Source of the DNA: Limnohabitans sp. Rim8
Lineage (GTDB): Bacteria; Pseudomonadota; Gammaproteobacteria; Burkholderiales; Burkholderiaceae_C
Direction: 5' to 3'
Assembly: GCA_945897465.1 (NCBI GenBank)
Contig: CAMDFK010000001.1
Span: forward strand, 62,001-126,000
Length of the DNA stretch: 64,000 nucleotides
A program made the position numbers and the translations under genes. The notes beneath the pieces are model-generated. The model saw only the letters and a program-made list of their open reading frames with translations. It was not told the origin of the DNA and did not search any database. Positions 9,404-17,944 of the stretch are shown here, in pieces. The stretch's first letter is position 1; each line of letters opens with the position of its first letter.

Positions 9404-10321
9404 TCAAACTTTGCCGCGTATACCCCCACCCGAATGCAGCATATGCCGCATCTGTTCCAGTCCAATTTCGGTTTTTGCGGCCAATTTCATGCGCGGCTGA
9501 GGCTTTAAGGCATGCCCATAAACAATCTCAAAGCCCAAGCACAGGCGCCCCCCGTCCTCGGGACGGGCCAGCGCCAGCAAGGCCTCAGACAAACGCTCAC
9601 GCCAAAAACGCGCACGCAAGCCTTGGAAACGCTGCACATGCATATTGCGACCCAGTCCACGCAACTCAGCCAGCAAAGTGTCAGGGCTGGCATACGTCAA
9701 GGTGATGCGTTCCATGTCCATGACCGGCTCGGCAAAACCCGCCTCCACCAGCATGTCACCCCAGTCGTGCATGTCGGTGAACGCATGTGCGGGCTCGGGC
9801 CAACCGGCCCGGGCATAGACCTGCCTCAAATCGCGCAGCGTATCGGGCCCCAAGCAAGAAAACATCAAAAAACCATCGGCCGCCAAGGCCCGGTGCCAGG
9901 TTCGGAGCAAAGCTTGAGGCTCGGCGCTGGCATGCAGATGCATGTTGGCCCACACCATTTGCACGGTGTGATCGGGCGGCAGACCCTCGTGCCGCTTGGG
10001 ACTGCGCCAGTGCTGGGCTTGCCACCATGCACTGTGTAGTGCCAGGCGGGTGGCCTGGGCGTGTGCAGGGGGCTCTCCAGCCAGCCAAACCTGCGCCTTG
10101 GGGTAACGCTGCTCCAGCGCGCGTTGCGCCGCCAAGCCACCACGCAGCGGCCCCCAATGCACCCACTGTTGGGGCTGCAATTTGATGAAGTCCAGCCGCT
10201 CCTGCATCCGCATGGCAACCTCTTCGTGCAGCCAAGGGGACTGGGCCACGCGCATGGGCAGGGATTGCCAGCGGGCAGCGGCCACGGGGTCCAAAGATGG
10301 GGGGCGAAGGGCTTGGGGCAT
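9404..10321 (-). CDS. BioC-like SAM-dependent methyltransferase domain protein
   Basis: About 305 residues with a class I methyltransferase outline: a middle segment MVWANMHLHASAEPQALLRTWHRALAADGFLMFSCLGPDTL matches the motif region after strand 4-5 (here cited in parts: MVWANMHLH and GFLMFSCLGPDTL), and the later DMHDWGDMLVEAGFAEPVMD resembles BioC-type proteins (malonyl-ACP O-methyltransferase of biotin synthesis). Motif I is degenerate (WGPLRGG instead of a clear GxGxG), so substrate and even activity are uncertain. I use ATG 10321; a TTG at 10333 is also possible. Divergent from comF, a pairing common in Burkholderiales. No other biotin gene is adjacent. Confidence 0.7.
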   Translation of the reverse strand: MPQALRPPSLDPVAAARWQSLPMRVAQSPWLHEEVAMRMQERLDFIKLQPQQWVHWGPLRGGLAAQRALEQRYPKAQVWLAGEPPAHAQATRLALHSAWWQAQHWRSPKRHEGLPPDHTVQMVWANMHLHASAEPQALLRTWHRALAADGFLMFSCLGPDTLRDLRQVYARAGWPEPAHAFTDMHDWGDMLVEAGFAEPVMDMERITLTYASPDTLLAELRGLGRNMHVQRFQGLRARFWRERLSEALLALARPEDGGRLCLGFEIVYGHALKPQPRMKLAAKTEIGLEQMRHMLHSGGGIRGKV

Positions 10322-10408
10322 GGGCAAGGTCAAAAATGAAGCCGGGCCCGCAAAAACACATCCAAGGTGGCAGTTGTTCCATCAGCCCTGTCTGAGTATA
10401 TTGACTGC

Positions 10409-11155
10409 ATGAGACCCGCTTGGCTGGAAGGCTTGTTGAACACATCGTCCGGCCCGCTGGCTGGTGGATTTTGGCGCTGGCTGCCCAGCCGCTGCGCCAT
10501 TTGCCAGAGTTGGCCTCAGTCGCCATTGTGCGAGGTCTGCATCGGCCGCTTTGCCCAGCCCCAAAACCGCTGCCCCACTTGCGCCCTGCCCTTGCCTCAC
10601 CCGGCACGGCGATGCGGGGCTTGCCTGAAATCACCGCCCCCGCTCGACCTGTGCCTGACAGCCACCACCTACGCTTGGCCTTGGGTGGACCTGATCGCCC
10701 GCTACAAGTTTCAGCAGCAAGCTGGCTGGGCTGGCGCATTGGCCACCCTGATGCAAAGCACCCCCTTGGCCGAAGACACGCTGGATGCAGCCGACTGGGT
10801 GCTGCCGATTCCGCTGTCGGCACAGCGACTGGCCGAGCGCGGCTACAACCAGTCCTGGCTGCTGGCACGCCAACTCAGCCCCCAAAAAGCCGACGCCCGT
10901 TTACTGTTGCGCACCCGCGACACGCCTTCGCAACGCACCCTGCCCCGAGCCGAGCGGCTGGCCAACCTGGTGGGGGCTTTTGCAGTCGAGCCACTGCGTG
11001 CAGGGGAGCTGCGCGGCAAAAAGGTGGTGCTGATCGACGACGTGATGACCAGTGGCGCCTCTTTGCACACAGCAGCCCGGGTGTTGCGCGAGGCGGGCAC
11101 AGCGCAGGTCAGTGCCCTGGTGCTGGCCCGCACCGAGGCAGGGGGCGAGGCCTGA
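10409..11155 (+). CDS. comF: ComF family phosphoribosyltransferase-like protein
   Basis: About 248 residues. The N-terminal half has a cysteine-rich zinc-ribbon-like region with CAIC, CEVC, CPTC and CGAC pairs; the C-terminal half is a type I PRTase fold with the PRPP loop VVLIDDVMTSGASL. The ERGYNQSWLLA motif in the middle is a ComF signature. ComF proteins are linked to DNA uptake in competent bacteria, but they are widespread and the role here is unproven. Start at ATG 10409 is chosen because the upstream 14 codons do not resemble the family. Confidence 0.9.
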   Translation: MRPAWLEGLLNTSSGPLAGGFWRWLPSRCAICQSWPQSPLCEVCIGRFAQPQNRCPTCALPLPHPARRCGACLKSPPPLDLCLTATTYAWPWVDLIARYKFQQQAGWAGALATLMQSTPLAEDTLDAADWVLPIPLSAQRLAERGYNQSWLLARQLSPQKADARLLLRTRDTPSQRTLPRAERLANLVGAFAVEPLRAGELRGKKVVLIDDVMTSGASLHTAARVLREAGTAQVSALVLARTEAGGEA

Positions 11156-11177
11156 AGGCCAAGGCACAATACCGGAC

Positions 11178-11675
11178 ATGTTCCATGTCGTCTTGGTTGA
11201 GCCCGAAATCCCGCCGAACACCGGCAACGTCATCCGCTTGGCGGCCAACACAGGCTGCACGCTGCACCTGATCGAGCCCTTGGGTTTTTCAATGGACGAC
11301 AAACACATGCGACGCGCGGGCTTGGATTACCACGAGTACGCCGATTTGCGCCGCCATGCGGACTGGGCCACTTTTTTAGCCCAGGAAAAACCCAAGCCCG
11401 AGCGCATGTTTGCCCTGACCACACGCGGCAGCCGCGCCGCCCACGGCGTGGCTTTTGCCCCAGGCGACTGGTTGGTGTTTGGCTCAGAAACGAGGGGCTT
11501 GTCGCCCGAGCTGCGCGAACAGTTCGCCCCTGCCCAGCGCATCAAGCTGCCCATGTGCGAAGGCCAGCGCAGCCTGAACCTGTCGAATGCGGTGGCGGTC
11601 ACCGTGTTCGAGGCCTGGCGACAAAACGGCTTTACCGGGGCCAGCCCGGCGCCAGGCCTGCCCCCTCAGGCGTAA
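11178..11675 (+). CDS. trmL: tRNA (cytidine(34)-2'-O)-methyltransferase TrmL
   Basis: A 165-residue minimal SPOUT methyltransferase that 2'-O-methylates the wobble base of tRNA-Leu isoacceptors. It starts with MFHVVLVEPEIPPNTGNVIRL, the family N-terminus (cited to residue 20: MFHVVLVEPEIPPNTGNVIR). It continues with the knot motifs LVFGSETRGLSPEL and LPMCEGQRSLNLSNAVAV, which form the SAM-binding trefoil knot. 22 bp after comF on the same strand; convergent with maoC, with a 10-bp overlap of the 3' ends. Confidence 0.95.
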   Translation: MFHVVLVEPEIPPNTGNVIRLAANTGCTLHLIEPLGFSMDDKHMRRAGLDYHEYADLRRHADWATFLAQEKPKPERMFALTTRGSRAAHGVAFAPGDWLVFGSETRGLSPELREQFAPAQRIKLPMCEGQRSLNLSNAVAVTVFEAWRQNGFTGASPAPGLPPQA

Positions 11676-12121
11676 ATACGCACCAGCGACTCGGCGGCAC
11701 ACACCGGTTTGTCGATGCCCTCTCGCTCCACCGTCACGTTCCACTGCAGCTGCAGACCGTTGCCCTCAATCGGCGTGGCGGAATTCAAATGCAGGTGCGC
11801 CCGCAAACGGCTGCCCACCGGAACCGGGGCCATGAAGCGGACCTTGTTCAAGCCGTAGTTGACACCCATGCTTTTGGCGCTGACGTGAATGGTTTTGTCA
11901 AAAAATTGTGACAGCAAGGACAAAGTCAAAAAGCCATGCGCGATGGGTGCACCAAAGGGGCCTTGTGTGGCTCGCTCGACGTCAACGTGGATCCACTGGT
12001 GATCACCCGTAGCCTCTGCGAACTGATTGACTTGTTGCTGGGTGATCGTCACCCATTCGGTCGCGGCCACATCTTGGCCGACACAGGCGGCCAATTCGGC
12101 CAAGTTAGCAAATGTTTTCAT
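11666..12121 (-). CDS. MaoC family (R)-specific enoyl-CoA hydratase-like dehydratase
   Basis: A 151-residue single hot-dog-fold protein. The hydratase motif is seen in FAEATGDHQWIHVDVERA followed by PFGAPIAHGFLTLSLL, where the Asp and His of the D-x4-H pair (D-H-Q-W-I-H) form the catalytic dyad. Proteins like this hydrate enoyl-CoA in fatty acid or polyhydroxyalkanoate metabolism. Divergent from the large membrane protein gene at 12217; the exact substrate is not deducible. Confidence 0.9.
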   Translation of the reverse strand: MKTFANLAELAACVGQDVAATEWVTITQQQVNQFAEATGDHQWIHVDVERATQGPFGAPIAHGFLTLSLLSQFFDKTIHVSAKSMGVNYGLNKVRFMAPVPVGSRLRAHLHLNSATPIEGNGLQLQWNVTVEREGIDKPVCAAESLVRIYA

Positions 12122-12216
12122 GGCCGCAATGTACGGAACTTGCTCAAATTGGTCTGTCGATGCGGCGACACGGTTTTGCGTTAAGGTCAGGGTTTCTACC
12201 CATAATTTTGGAATTC

Positions 12217-14220
12217 ATGGCTTCTTCGCTCACCCTGTTGCACTTGACTGAACAATTGCCGCGGCTTGACCACCGTGTGGATCGCCATTTGTGGCTCAAC
12301 GATGTCCTGCAATGGGTGCGCGGCGACCGACAGTCACCCGAGCAGGCGGCTGCCCGGCTCGGCCTGTTGGTGGATGCTTTGTTGGCCCGGCCGCAAATGA
12401 CACAGGCCTGGCAAGCTTGGTGGGAAGGATTTGTGGCCGACGCAGATGCCACGCCATTGCTGGCCGACTTGGGCTTTGCCTCACGCGCAGCCTTCATCAG
12501 CGACCTCGGCCACCGCCTGCGCATGAAACTGCTGCCCTCCACCCCCGACACACGCGACCTGGGTGCCTTGTTTTTGTTCTTGAAGCCTGATCCTTTTGAC
12601 GTGCAGTGGCTGCAGGCCCTGGACGAACACACCCTGAGCGGCCTGACCCGCTTGGTCTTGCCCCATGCCCCCACACAATCGCCGCCAGCTTTGCAGGCCA
12701 GTTTGATGGATGCGTTGACCTATTGCGTGGGCCAGGTCAATGCCACCGGGCATTCGGCCGAAATCCGCACCCGCATGGCCAGCCGCGACGAAAACACACG
12801 GCCGTTTCACGAGTTGCCCATGGCCCTTGAAACATTTCGCCAGGCTCTGCAGCAGGGCGGCCCACACAGCCCGGCATGCCAAACAGCGGCCCAAGGACTC
12901 AAAGATCAGCTCGACGATTGCCGTCATGCGGCCTACACCGTGTACTCGCACCTGCAAGAACACGGCATCTCGGTGGGCATCGTATTTCGGCTGCGCCAAC
13001 TGCGTCACCTGGTGATCCGCTGCAAACACTTGCTGGAGACTCTGCTCACGCATGCCCCTGTGCCGGCCATGCTGGCCCTGCTCGCGCACCTAGCCCAAGT
13101 CAGCCACGACAGCCGCAGCATCGGCAGCCTGTGGGCGGCCAACAGCCACATGCTGGCCGAAAAAGTGGCCCAGCGCAGCGCCGAAAGCGGTGAGCACTAC
13201 ATCACCCGCAACGGTGCCGAGTACCGCCGCATGCTGGGCAAAGCACTGGGTGGCGGTGCAGTCATTGGCCTGACGACCTGGGCCAAATTCGCCATCACAG
13301 CCTTGGCCCTTTCACCCTTTTGGGCGGGTCTGGCAGCAGGCACCAACTATGCCTTGTCGTTTGTACTCGTGATGCTGCTGCACTGGACAGTGGCCACCAA
13401 GCAACCGGCCGTCACCGCACCAGCCATGGCAGCCAAGCTCAAACACATCGACAACGACGACGGGGTGGACGGCTTTGTGGACGAGGTCGCTCACCTGTTT
13501 CGCTCACAGATCGCCGCCATTTTGGGCAACTTGCTGGCGGTGGTGCCTGTGGTCTTGCTCATTTGCTGGGGCTTGATCCAACTGGGCCTGAACCCCATGG
13601 CCAATGAGGCCGAAGCCCGATATGTGTTGTCTTCGGTCACCTTGCTGGGCCCTACTGCTTTGTTCGCAGCTTTCACGGGGGTCTTGCTCTTTGCATCCAG
13701 CATCATCGCCGGATGGGCAGAAAACGCGTTTGTGCTCCACCAGCTCGATTCGGCCCTGCGTTATCACCCCCGGCTGCGCCGCTGGATTGGGGTGCACGGC
13801 GCCGAGCGGGTGGGCGTGTATTTGCAGCACAACATCTCGGGTTTGGCAGCCAACATCTCGCTGGGCCTGATGCTGGGATTGGTGCCGGTGATCGCCTTTT
13901 TTTTCGGCCTGAGTCTGGATGTGCGACACGTGACTCTCGCAGCGGGCCAAATCGCTGCAGCGACCTTCACACTCGGCCTGTCAGCCATGAGTACACCGGA
14001 TTTTGCTTGGGCCATGGCCGGTCTGGCCGTCATTGGCCCGCTCAACCTGGGTGTGAGTTTTTACCTCGCCTTTAGGGTGGCCTTGGCCTCGCAAGGGGTC
14101 AGCGGAACCAACCGATACCGAATCCGCCAGGCCATAGGCAAGCGCATCCGAGCGCAACCGCTGTCGTTTTTCAGGCCGCCCCAAGCAATGCCGGTCATGG
14201 ACGCAACAAGAACAAGATGA
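12217..14220 (+). CDS. Large membrane protein annotated as 'site-specific recombinase' (Gcr-like family)
   Basis: A 667-residue protein of the beta-proteobacterial family named after the gonococcal Gcr 'site-specific recombinase'. The N-terminal 390 residues are soluble and largely helical. From about residue 350 onward the protein contains a run of hydrophobic segments, e.g. FAITALALSPFWAGLAAG, ALSFVLVMLLHW, ILGNLLAVVPVVLLICWGL, LFAAFTGVLLFASSI, ISLGLMLGLVPVIAFFFGL and a final pair before residue 625. I see no tyrosine or serine recombinase catalytic motif. Integral membrane topology is therefore better supported than recombination. I start at ATG 12217 because 35 upstream codons overlap the divergent maoC promoter region and read unlike protein. 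Confidence 0.8.
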   Translation: MASSLTLLHLTEQLPRLDHRVDRHLWLNDVLQWVRGDRQSPEQAAARLGLLVDALLARPQMTQAWQAWWEGFVADADATPLLADLGFASRAAFISDLGHRLRMKLLPSTPDTRDLGALFLFLKPDPFDVQWLQALDEHTLSGLTRLVLPHAPTQSPPALQASLMDALTYCVGQVNATGHSAEIRTRMASRDENTRPFHELPMALETFRQALQQGGPHSPACQTAAQGLKDQLDDCRHAAYTVYSHLQEHGISVGIVFRLRQLRHLVIRCKHLLETLLTHAPVPAMLALLAHLAQVSHDSRSIGSLWAANSHMLAEKVAQRSAESGEHYITRNGAEYRRMLGKALGGGAVIGLTTWAKFAITALALSPFWAGLAAGTNYALSFVLVMLLHWTVATKQPAVTAPAMAAKLKHIDNDDGVDGFVDEVAHLFRSQIAAILGNLLAVVPVVLLICWGLIQLGLNPMANEAEARYVLSSVTLLGPTALFAAFTGVLLFASSIIAGWAENAFVLHQLDSALRYHPRLRRWIGVHGAERVGVYLQHNISGLAANISLGLMLGLVPVIAFFFGLSLDVRHVTLAAGQIAAATFTLGLSAMSTPDFAWAMAGLAVIGPLNLGVSFYLAFRVALASQGVSGTNRYRIRQAIGKRIRAQPLSFFRPPQAMPVMDATRTR

Positions 14221-14388
14221 CCCAGTGAACACCTGCCAACATCAACTGTTTTTGACCCTGGTGTTGAAACCTTGCAAACGGCTCGGCTTGGACGTTTTGG
14301 CTCTGAACAGACCACCCCAAGCCCAAGCCTGAAGTCAACCCACTGTGAGCCACTAAAATAAAATTTCATTTTAATTAGAGACCCACTG

Positions 14389-15108
14389 TTGTACCCCTCC
14401 GTCGGCACCTCCGCGCCTCATCACATTGCCATCATCATGGACGGCAATCGCCGCTGGGCCAAAAAACGCTTCATGCCAGCCACCTTGGGCCATGCAGCGG
14501 GCGCTCAGCGGGTGCGCGACATCGTCAAAACCTGCGGTGAATTGGGCATTCCGCAACTGAGTCTGTTTGCGTTCAGCACCGAGAACTGGAAACGCCCCGA
14601 AGAAGAGGTCAGCAGCCTGATGGGCTTATTCACGACCTACCTGAAAAAAGAAATTCGCAACATGAACACCAACGGGGTGCGCTTGAAGGTGCTCGGTGAC
14701 ACGGGGCGATTTTCTCCAACGCTGCAAGCGCTCATCGCCGATGCCCAGGCCCAAACAGCGAACAACTCGGTCATCACTTTGAACATTTGCGCCAACTACG
14801 GTGGCCGCTGGGACATGCTCCAGGCCACCAAAGCCTGGCAAAAAGCACACCCCGACACGCCGCTGGACAGCCTGACCGAAGAAGCCCTGGCCCCCTACCT
14901 CAGCACGGCTGACGCACCCGAGGTGGATTTGCTGATTCGCACAGGTGGAGAGTCACGGGTGAGCAACTTTTTGTTGTGGCAAGCGGCTTATGCAGAACTT
15001 TTTTTCTGCGACGAATTGTGGCCGGACTTTTCGCCCGAAACACTCAAAAAGGCACTGGCCTGGTTTGCCACACGCGACCGGCGCTTCGGATCGTCTGCGC
15101 CTTTGTAA
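14389..15108 (+). CDS. uppS: Isoprenyl transferase (undecaprenyl diphosphate synthase family)
   Basis: A 239-residue cis-prenyltransferase. Present are the substrate P-loop HIAIIMDGNRRWAKK with catalytic Asp, the FAFSTENWKRP block with the conserved Asn/Trp/Arg, LNICANYGGRWD, and the C-terminal RTGGESRVSNFLLWQAAYAE followed by LWPDF. The enzyme makes C55 undecaprenyl diphosphate, the lipid carrier for peptidoglycan and O-antigen. The start appears to be TTG 14389, since there is no ATG before the catalytic motif and a stop lies 27 bp upstream. It stands alone, not in the frr-uppS-cdsA-dxr cluster usual in proteobacteria, so it may be a second, diverged copy. Confidence 0.92.
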   Translation: MYPSVGTSAPHHIAIIMDGNRRWAKKRFMPATLGHAAGAQRVRDIVKTCGELGIPQLSLFAFSTENWKRPEEEVSSLMGLFTTYLKKEIRNMNTNGVRLKVLGDTGRFSPTLQALIADAQAQTANNSVITLNICANYGGRWDMLQATKAWQKAHPDTPLDSLTEEALAPYLSTADAPEVDLLIRTGGESRVSNFLLWQAAYAELFFCDELWPDFSPETLKKALAWFATRDRRFGSSAPL

Positions 15109-15126
15109 AGCAGCCGAGACTCAGCA

Positions 15127-15675
15127 TCAAATGCTGGCCTCGACCTGATGGTGATCTACCTGCACCACGGTGGGCCGCCCCAAAATCTCCAGCAGCACAG
15201 CCACCCTTTTGCTGGACACGTTTTGGACCAATCCTTCAATGTCACCCAAGGCGGTGTGCTTCAGACGCACCTTTTGCCCCAGCTTGAATTGATTGAGTTC
15301 TTCAATCGTGGCCTGATCACGCAATTGCTCAACCTGACGAATGCGCTGCACCACCTCGTCGTGCAACAAGGCTGGCTCAAAACCAAATCGAACCAGCGTG
15401 GTCACGCCTTTGGTGCTGCGAACCGCTGAAATACTTTGCTCTGGACGACTGGGCCTGAACAGGATGTAGCGTGGAAACATCGGCTCAAACAGCGCGACTG
15501 GGCCTTGTTCGGTTTTTTTGAATTTTTTAAACAAAGGCAAATAGACCTCGAACCCCTGCTGTTCTAAATTGAACTGTGCGACAGATTCCTGTTTAGGCTT
15601 GGTATAAGCCAGATACCAACGGCTCAAGCCCTGCTCATCCATATCAACCGCTTCAGAATTCAAAAGGATACCCAT
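15127..15675 (-). CDS. rfaH: RfaH-like NusG paralog (transcription antiterminator)
   Basis: 182 residues with the NusG N-terminal domain (WYLAYTKPKQESVAQFNLEQ and VYLPLFKKF, then PMFPRYILFRP) and a C-terminal KOW-like segment (KLGQKVRLKHTALGDIEGLV). The conserved NusG-N contact pattern and the aromatic YILF match RfaH rather than housekeeping NusG, which would sit by rplK. RfaH proteins suppress termination in long operons such as those for surface polysaccharides. I found no clear ops element in the window. First residues before MDEQG are uncertain: ATG 15675 or ATG 15642. Convergent with uppS. Confidence 0.8.
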   Translation of the reverse strand: MGILLNSEAVDMDEQGLSRWYLAYTKPKQESVAQFNLEQQGFEVYLPLFKKFKKTEQGPVALFEPMFPRYILFRPSRPEQSISAVRSTKGVTTLVRFGFEPALLHDEVVQRIRQVEQLRDQATIEELNQFKLGQKVRLKHTALGDIEGLVQNVSSKRVAVLLEILGRPTVVQVDHHQVEASI

Positions 15676-15750
15676 TTCCCGCGCTTCAACCTTGTTAAAC
15701 CTTGATAAAAATCATGACCGAACTGGCCCTGTACTGAAGCCTGAAACAGC

Positions 15751-15772
15751 AAACCCCGCCTCGGCGGGGTTT
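15751..15772. terminator. Intrinsic terminator downstream of the H-NS-like gene
   Basis: Perfect stem AAACCCCGCC / GGCGGGGTTT with a TC loop. It lies 84 bp past the hns stop (minus strand) and upstream of rfaH, so it probably insulates the two. Confidence 0.8.
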
Positions 15773-15855
15773 ATTCTCACGATCCGCAAACATCAAAAAT
15801 AAAAATCAAATTCAATTCATGTGGTTCGGTGCGTGATGATACAGGATGAGGTGAA

Positions 15856-16155
15856 TCAGGCAATCGTGAAGGGCGTACGGTCCTGGCCTTCGATCCATTT
15901 TGGCGCTTTACCGCGGCCTGTCCATGTTTGGCCCGTGGCTGGATCACGGTATTTGGCGGCCACTTTGCTGACAGACTTGGGTGCAGATGATTTGGTGCCA
16001 CGGCCGGGAAAAACGTCTTGAGCGGTCAAGCCATACTCGGCCACCAACTCGCGCACCTTGGCCACTGCACTGGCAATCTCATTTTGACGGGCTTGGGCAA
16101 TTTCTTGCTCCAAGGCTTCGCGCTTTTGCAATAACTCTTTGTAAGACATGGCCAT
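15856..16155 (-). CDS. H-NS family nucleoid-associated protein
   Basis: A 99-residue histone-like protein. The N-terminal half is a coiled-coil oligomerisation region (YKELLQKREALEQEIAQARQ). The C-terminal half is the H-NS DNA-binding domain with the motif YRDPATGQTWTGRGKAPKW, including the G-R-G-K loop that reads AT-rich minor grooves. ATG 16155 is chosen because AAAGGAG lies 6-9 bp upstream; a TTG at 16161 would sit on that site. Likely a silencer of AT-rich or horizontally acquired DNA. Preceded by a repeat-rich promoter region. Confidence 0.94.
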   Translation of the reverse strand: MAMSYKELLQKREALEQEIAQARQNEIASAVAKVRELVAEYGLTAQDVFPGRGTKSSAPKSVSKVAAKYRDPATGQTWTGRGKAPKWIEGQDRTPFTIA

Positions 16156-16193
16156 AATCAACTCCTTTAAATAATGAAAGCGCCCGAATATAC

Positions 16194-16255
16194 ATCAAAT
16201 CCACTATCAAATCCACTTATTGCACCGACTTCGATAACAGTTATTTGACTTCGAT
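16194..16255. promoter_or_regulatory. Repeat-rich regulatory region upstream of hns
   Basis: The sequence contains a perfect tandem 12-mer, ATCAAATCCACT at 16194-16205 and 16206-16217. A direct 9-mer, GACTTCGAT, follows at 16227-16235 and 16247-16255, 20 bp apart (two helical turns). All lie in AT-rich DNA between the divergent hns and apaH genes. Operator function is an inference. Confidence 0.4.
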
Positions 16256-16406
16256 TGAAAGAATACCCATTGAAATTTGTACTTCAAGGCCATCTTTACT
16301 CACAACGTGTATCAGGTGCGCCATAACCCCGATAATCGACTTGGAATGTGAATCACCATATTCCCTGTTGGAATTGTGTTTTATGCAGATTGAATGAAGG
16401 GCAATC

Positions 16407-17234
16407 ATGGCGGTTTATTGGGTCGGTGACATACAAGGCTGCGACGCCCCTTTGGCTCGCTTGCTGGAAGAGATAGCGTTTTCGCCCAGCCGCGACCACT
16501 TGATCGTTTTGGGCGACTTGGTCAACCGTGGCCCAGACTCGGCGGGCGTGCTGCGCCGCTTGATGGCGCTGCAAGACAGTGTGCAGTGCCTCTTGGGCAA
16601 CCACGATTTGCATGCTTTGGCGGTGGCGATGGGCTTCAGCCGCACCAAGCGACTGGACACACTGGACGGCCTGCTTCAAGCGCCAGACCGCGCAGCCCTG
16701 ATCGACTGGCTGCGGCAGCAGCATCTGGCCTTGTGGTCACACGGGGTGTTGTCGGTCCATGCGGGGGTTTTGCCCAGTTGGACCCTGGCGCAGACCTTGT
16801 CCTTGGCGGACGAGGTGCAGGCCGTTTTGCGCGGGCCGGACTTGCCTCATTTTTTGGCCCACATGTATGGCAACGAGCCTGCAGCCTGGCACGATGACTT
16901 GACGGGGCTGAACCGTTGGCGGGTGGTGGTCAACGCTTTGACGCGTCTGCGCTTTTGCACGGTCGATGGCACCATGGAATTCGCCACCAAAGACAGCGCC
17001 GCACAAGCGCCACACGGCTTCATGCCTTGGTTCGATGTACCGGGGCGGCGCACGGCCGACATCACGGTGGCCTTTGGCCATTGGTCTACGCTGGGCTGGC
17101 TGGGGCGCCCTGATGTGTGGTCTTTGGACACAGGTTGTGTCTGGGGCGGCTGTCTGAGCGCCATGCGCCTGGGAGAAGCCGGGCAGCCCACGCGGGTTCA
17201 GGTGCCCTGCGCTCAGGCGCAGCTGCCGGACTGA
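16407..17234 (+). CDS. apaH: Symmetrical bis(5'-nucleosyl)-tetraphosphatase ApaH
   Basis: A 275-residue metallophosphatase that splits diadenosine tetraphosphate to two ADP (and can remove Np4 caps from RNA). The metal-binding motifs are in order: YWVGDIQGC near residue 5, LVVLGDLVNRGPDSAG-like (here HLIVLGDLVNRGPDS) near 35, and LLGNHDLHAL near 65, with a later GVLSVHAGVLPSW. Length matches the family. A single-gene unit on the plus strand, convergent with smr. Confidence 0.97.
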   Translation: MAVYWVGDIQGCDAPLARLLEEIAFSPSRDHLIVLGDLVNRGPDSAGVLRRLMALQDSVQCLLGNHDLHALAVAMGFSRTKRLDTLDGLLQAPDRAALIDWLRQQHLALWSHGVLSVHAGVLPSWTLAQTLSLADEVQAVLRGPDLPHFLAHMYGNEPAAWHDDLTGLNRWRVVVNALTRLRFCTVDGTMEFATKDSAAQAPHGFMPWFDVPGRRTADITVAFGHWSTLGWLGRPDVWSLDTGCVWGGCLSAMRLGEAGQPTRVQVPCAQAQLPD

Positions 17235-17244
17235 AGGCTTGCGC

Positions 17245-17883
17245 TCAACCGCCCGGCTTGAGCAACACCAACAAGGCCCCGGCACCACCTTCCGCGGGCT
17301 TGGCCTGCACAAAAGCCAACACCTGGTCTTTTTGAATCAACCAACTGTGCACCTTGGACTTGAGTACCGGGGTTTTGCCCGGCGAGCCCAAACCCTTGCC
17401 ATGCACCACACGCAAGCAACGCACACCCTGTCGGTGCGCCAAGCGGATGAACTCGGCCAAGGCCACACGGGCTTCGTCGCTGCGCAGGCCATGCAAATCG
17501 ATCTCGCGCTGGATCGACCAATCGCCTTTGCGTAATTTATGGATCACATCGCGCCCAATGCCCGGGCGGCGAAAACTCAGCGCGTCGTCGGTGTCGAGCA
17601 AAGTGCTGGCGTCGAACTCGTCACTCAGGCAATCTCGCAGCACGGCTTCGTTGTCCTTTTGGCGTTGGTGCGCAATCGGGGCGGGGCTGGGTCCATCCAG
17701 CTTGACCTGGTCGTGCACAGGCAAGCGCTGCACGGCCCCCACGGCACGAACAAACAAGTTGCTTTCGGCCTCGCGCTGACGCGCGGCCAGCGCCTGGGCA
17801 GCCGCCTGCGCTTGGGCCAGCGCGTGGGCCTCGGCCAGCTTCTGGCGCACTTTCTTCAGATCTTGCAGCTCATTGATTTTCAC
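17245..17883 (-). CDS. Smr/MutS-domain endonuclease-like protein
   Basis: 212 residues: an N-terminal Ala/Gln-rich helical region and a C-terminal Smr domain. Smr motifs are REIDLHGLRSDEA (the LDxH-type motif) and RVVHGKGLGSPG (HGKG loop), followed by VLKSKVHSWL. Smr domains nick DNA or RNA, and bacterial stand-alone versions are linked to ribosome rescue or repair. It is the last gene of a probable minus-strand unit: permease - hemoglobin - smr, with gaps of about 60 bp. Confidence 0.92.
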   Translation of the reverse strand: MKINELQDLKKVRQKLAEAHALAQAQAAAQALAARQREAESNLFVRAVGAVQRLPVHDQVKLDGPSPAPIAHQRQKDNEAVLRDCLSDEFDASTLLDTDDALSFRRPGIGRDVIHKLRKGDWSIQREIDLHGLRSDEARVALAEFIRLAHRQGVRCLRVVHGKGLGSPGKTPVLKSKVHSWLIQKDQVLAFVQAKPAEGGAGALLVLLKPGG

Positions 17884-17944
17884 AGGAAGGGCTCCGGGCT
17901 GGGCATGGGGGCGTGGTCAGCGCACAAGAAAGATCGCAGGCGCG

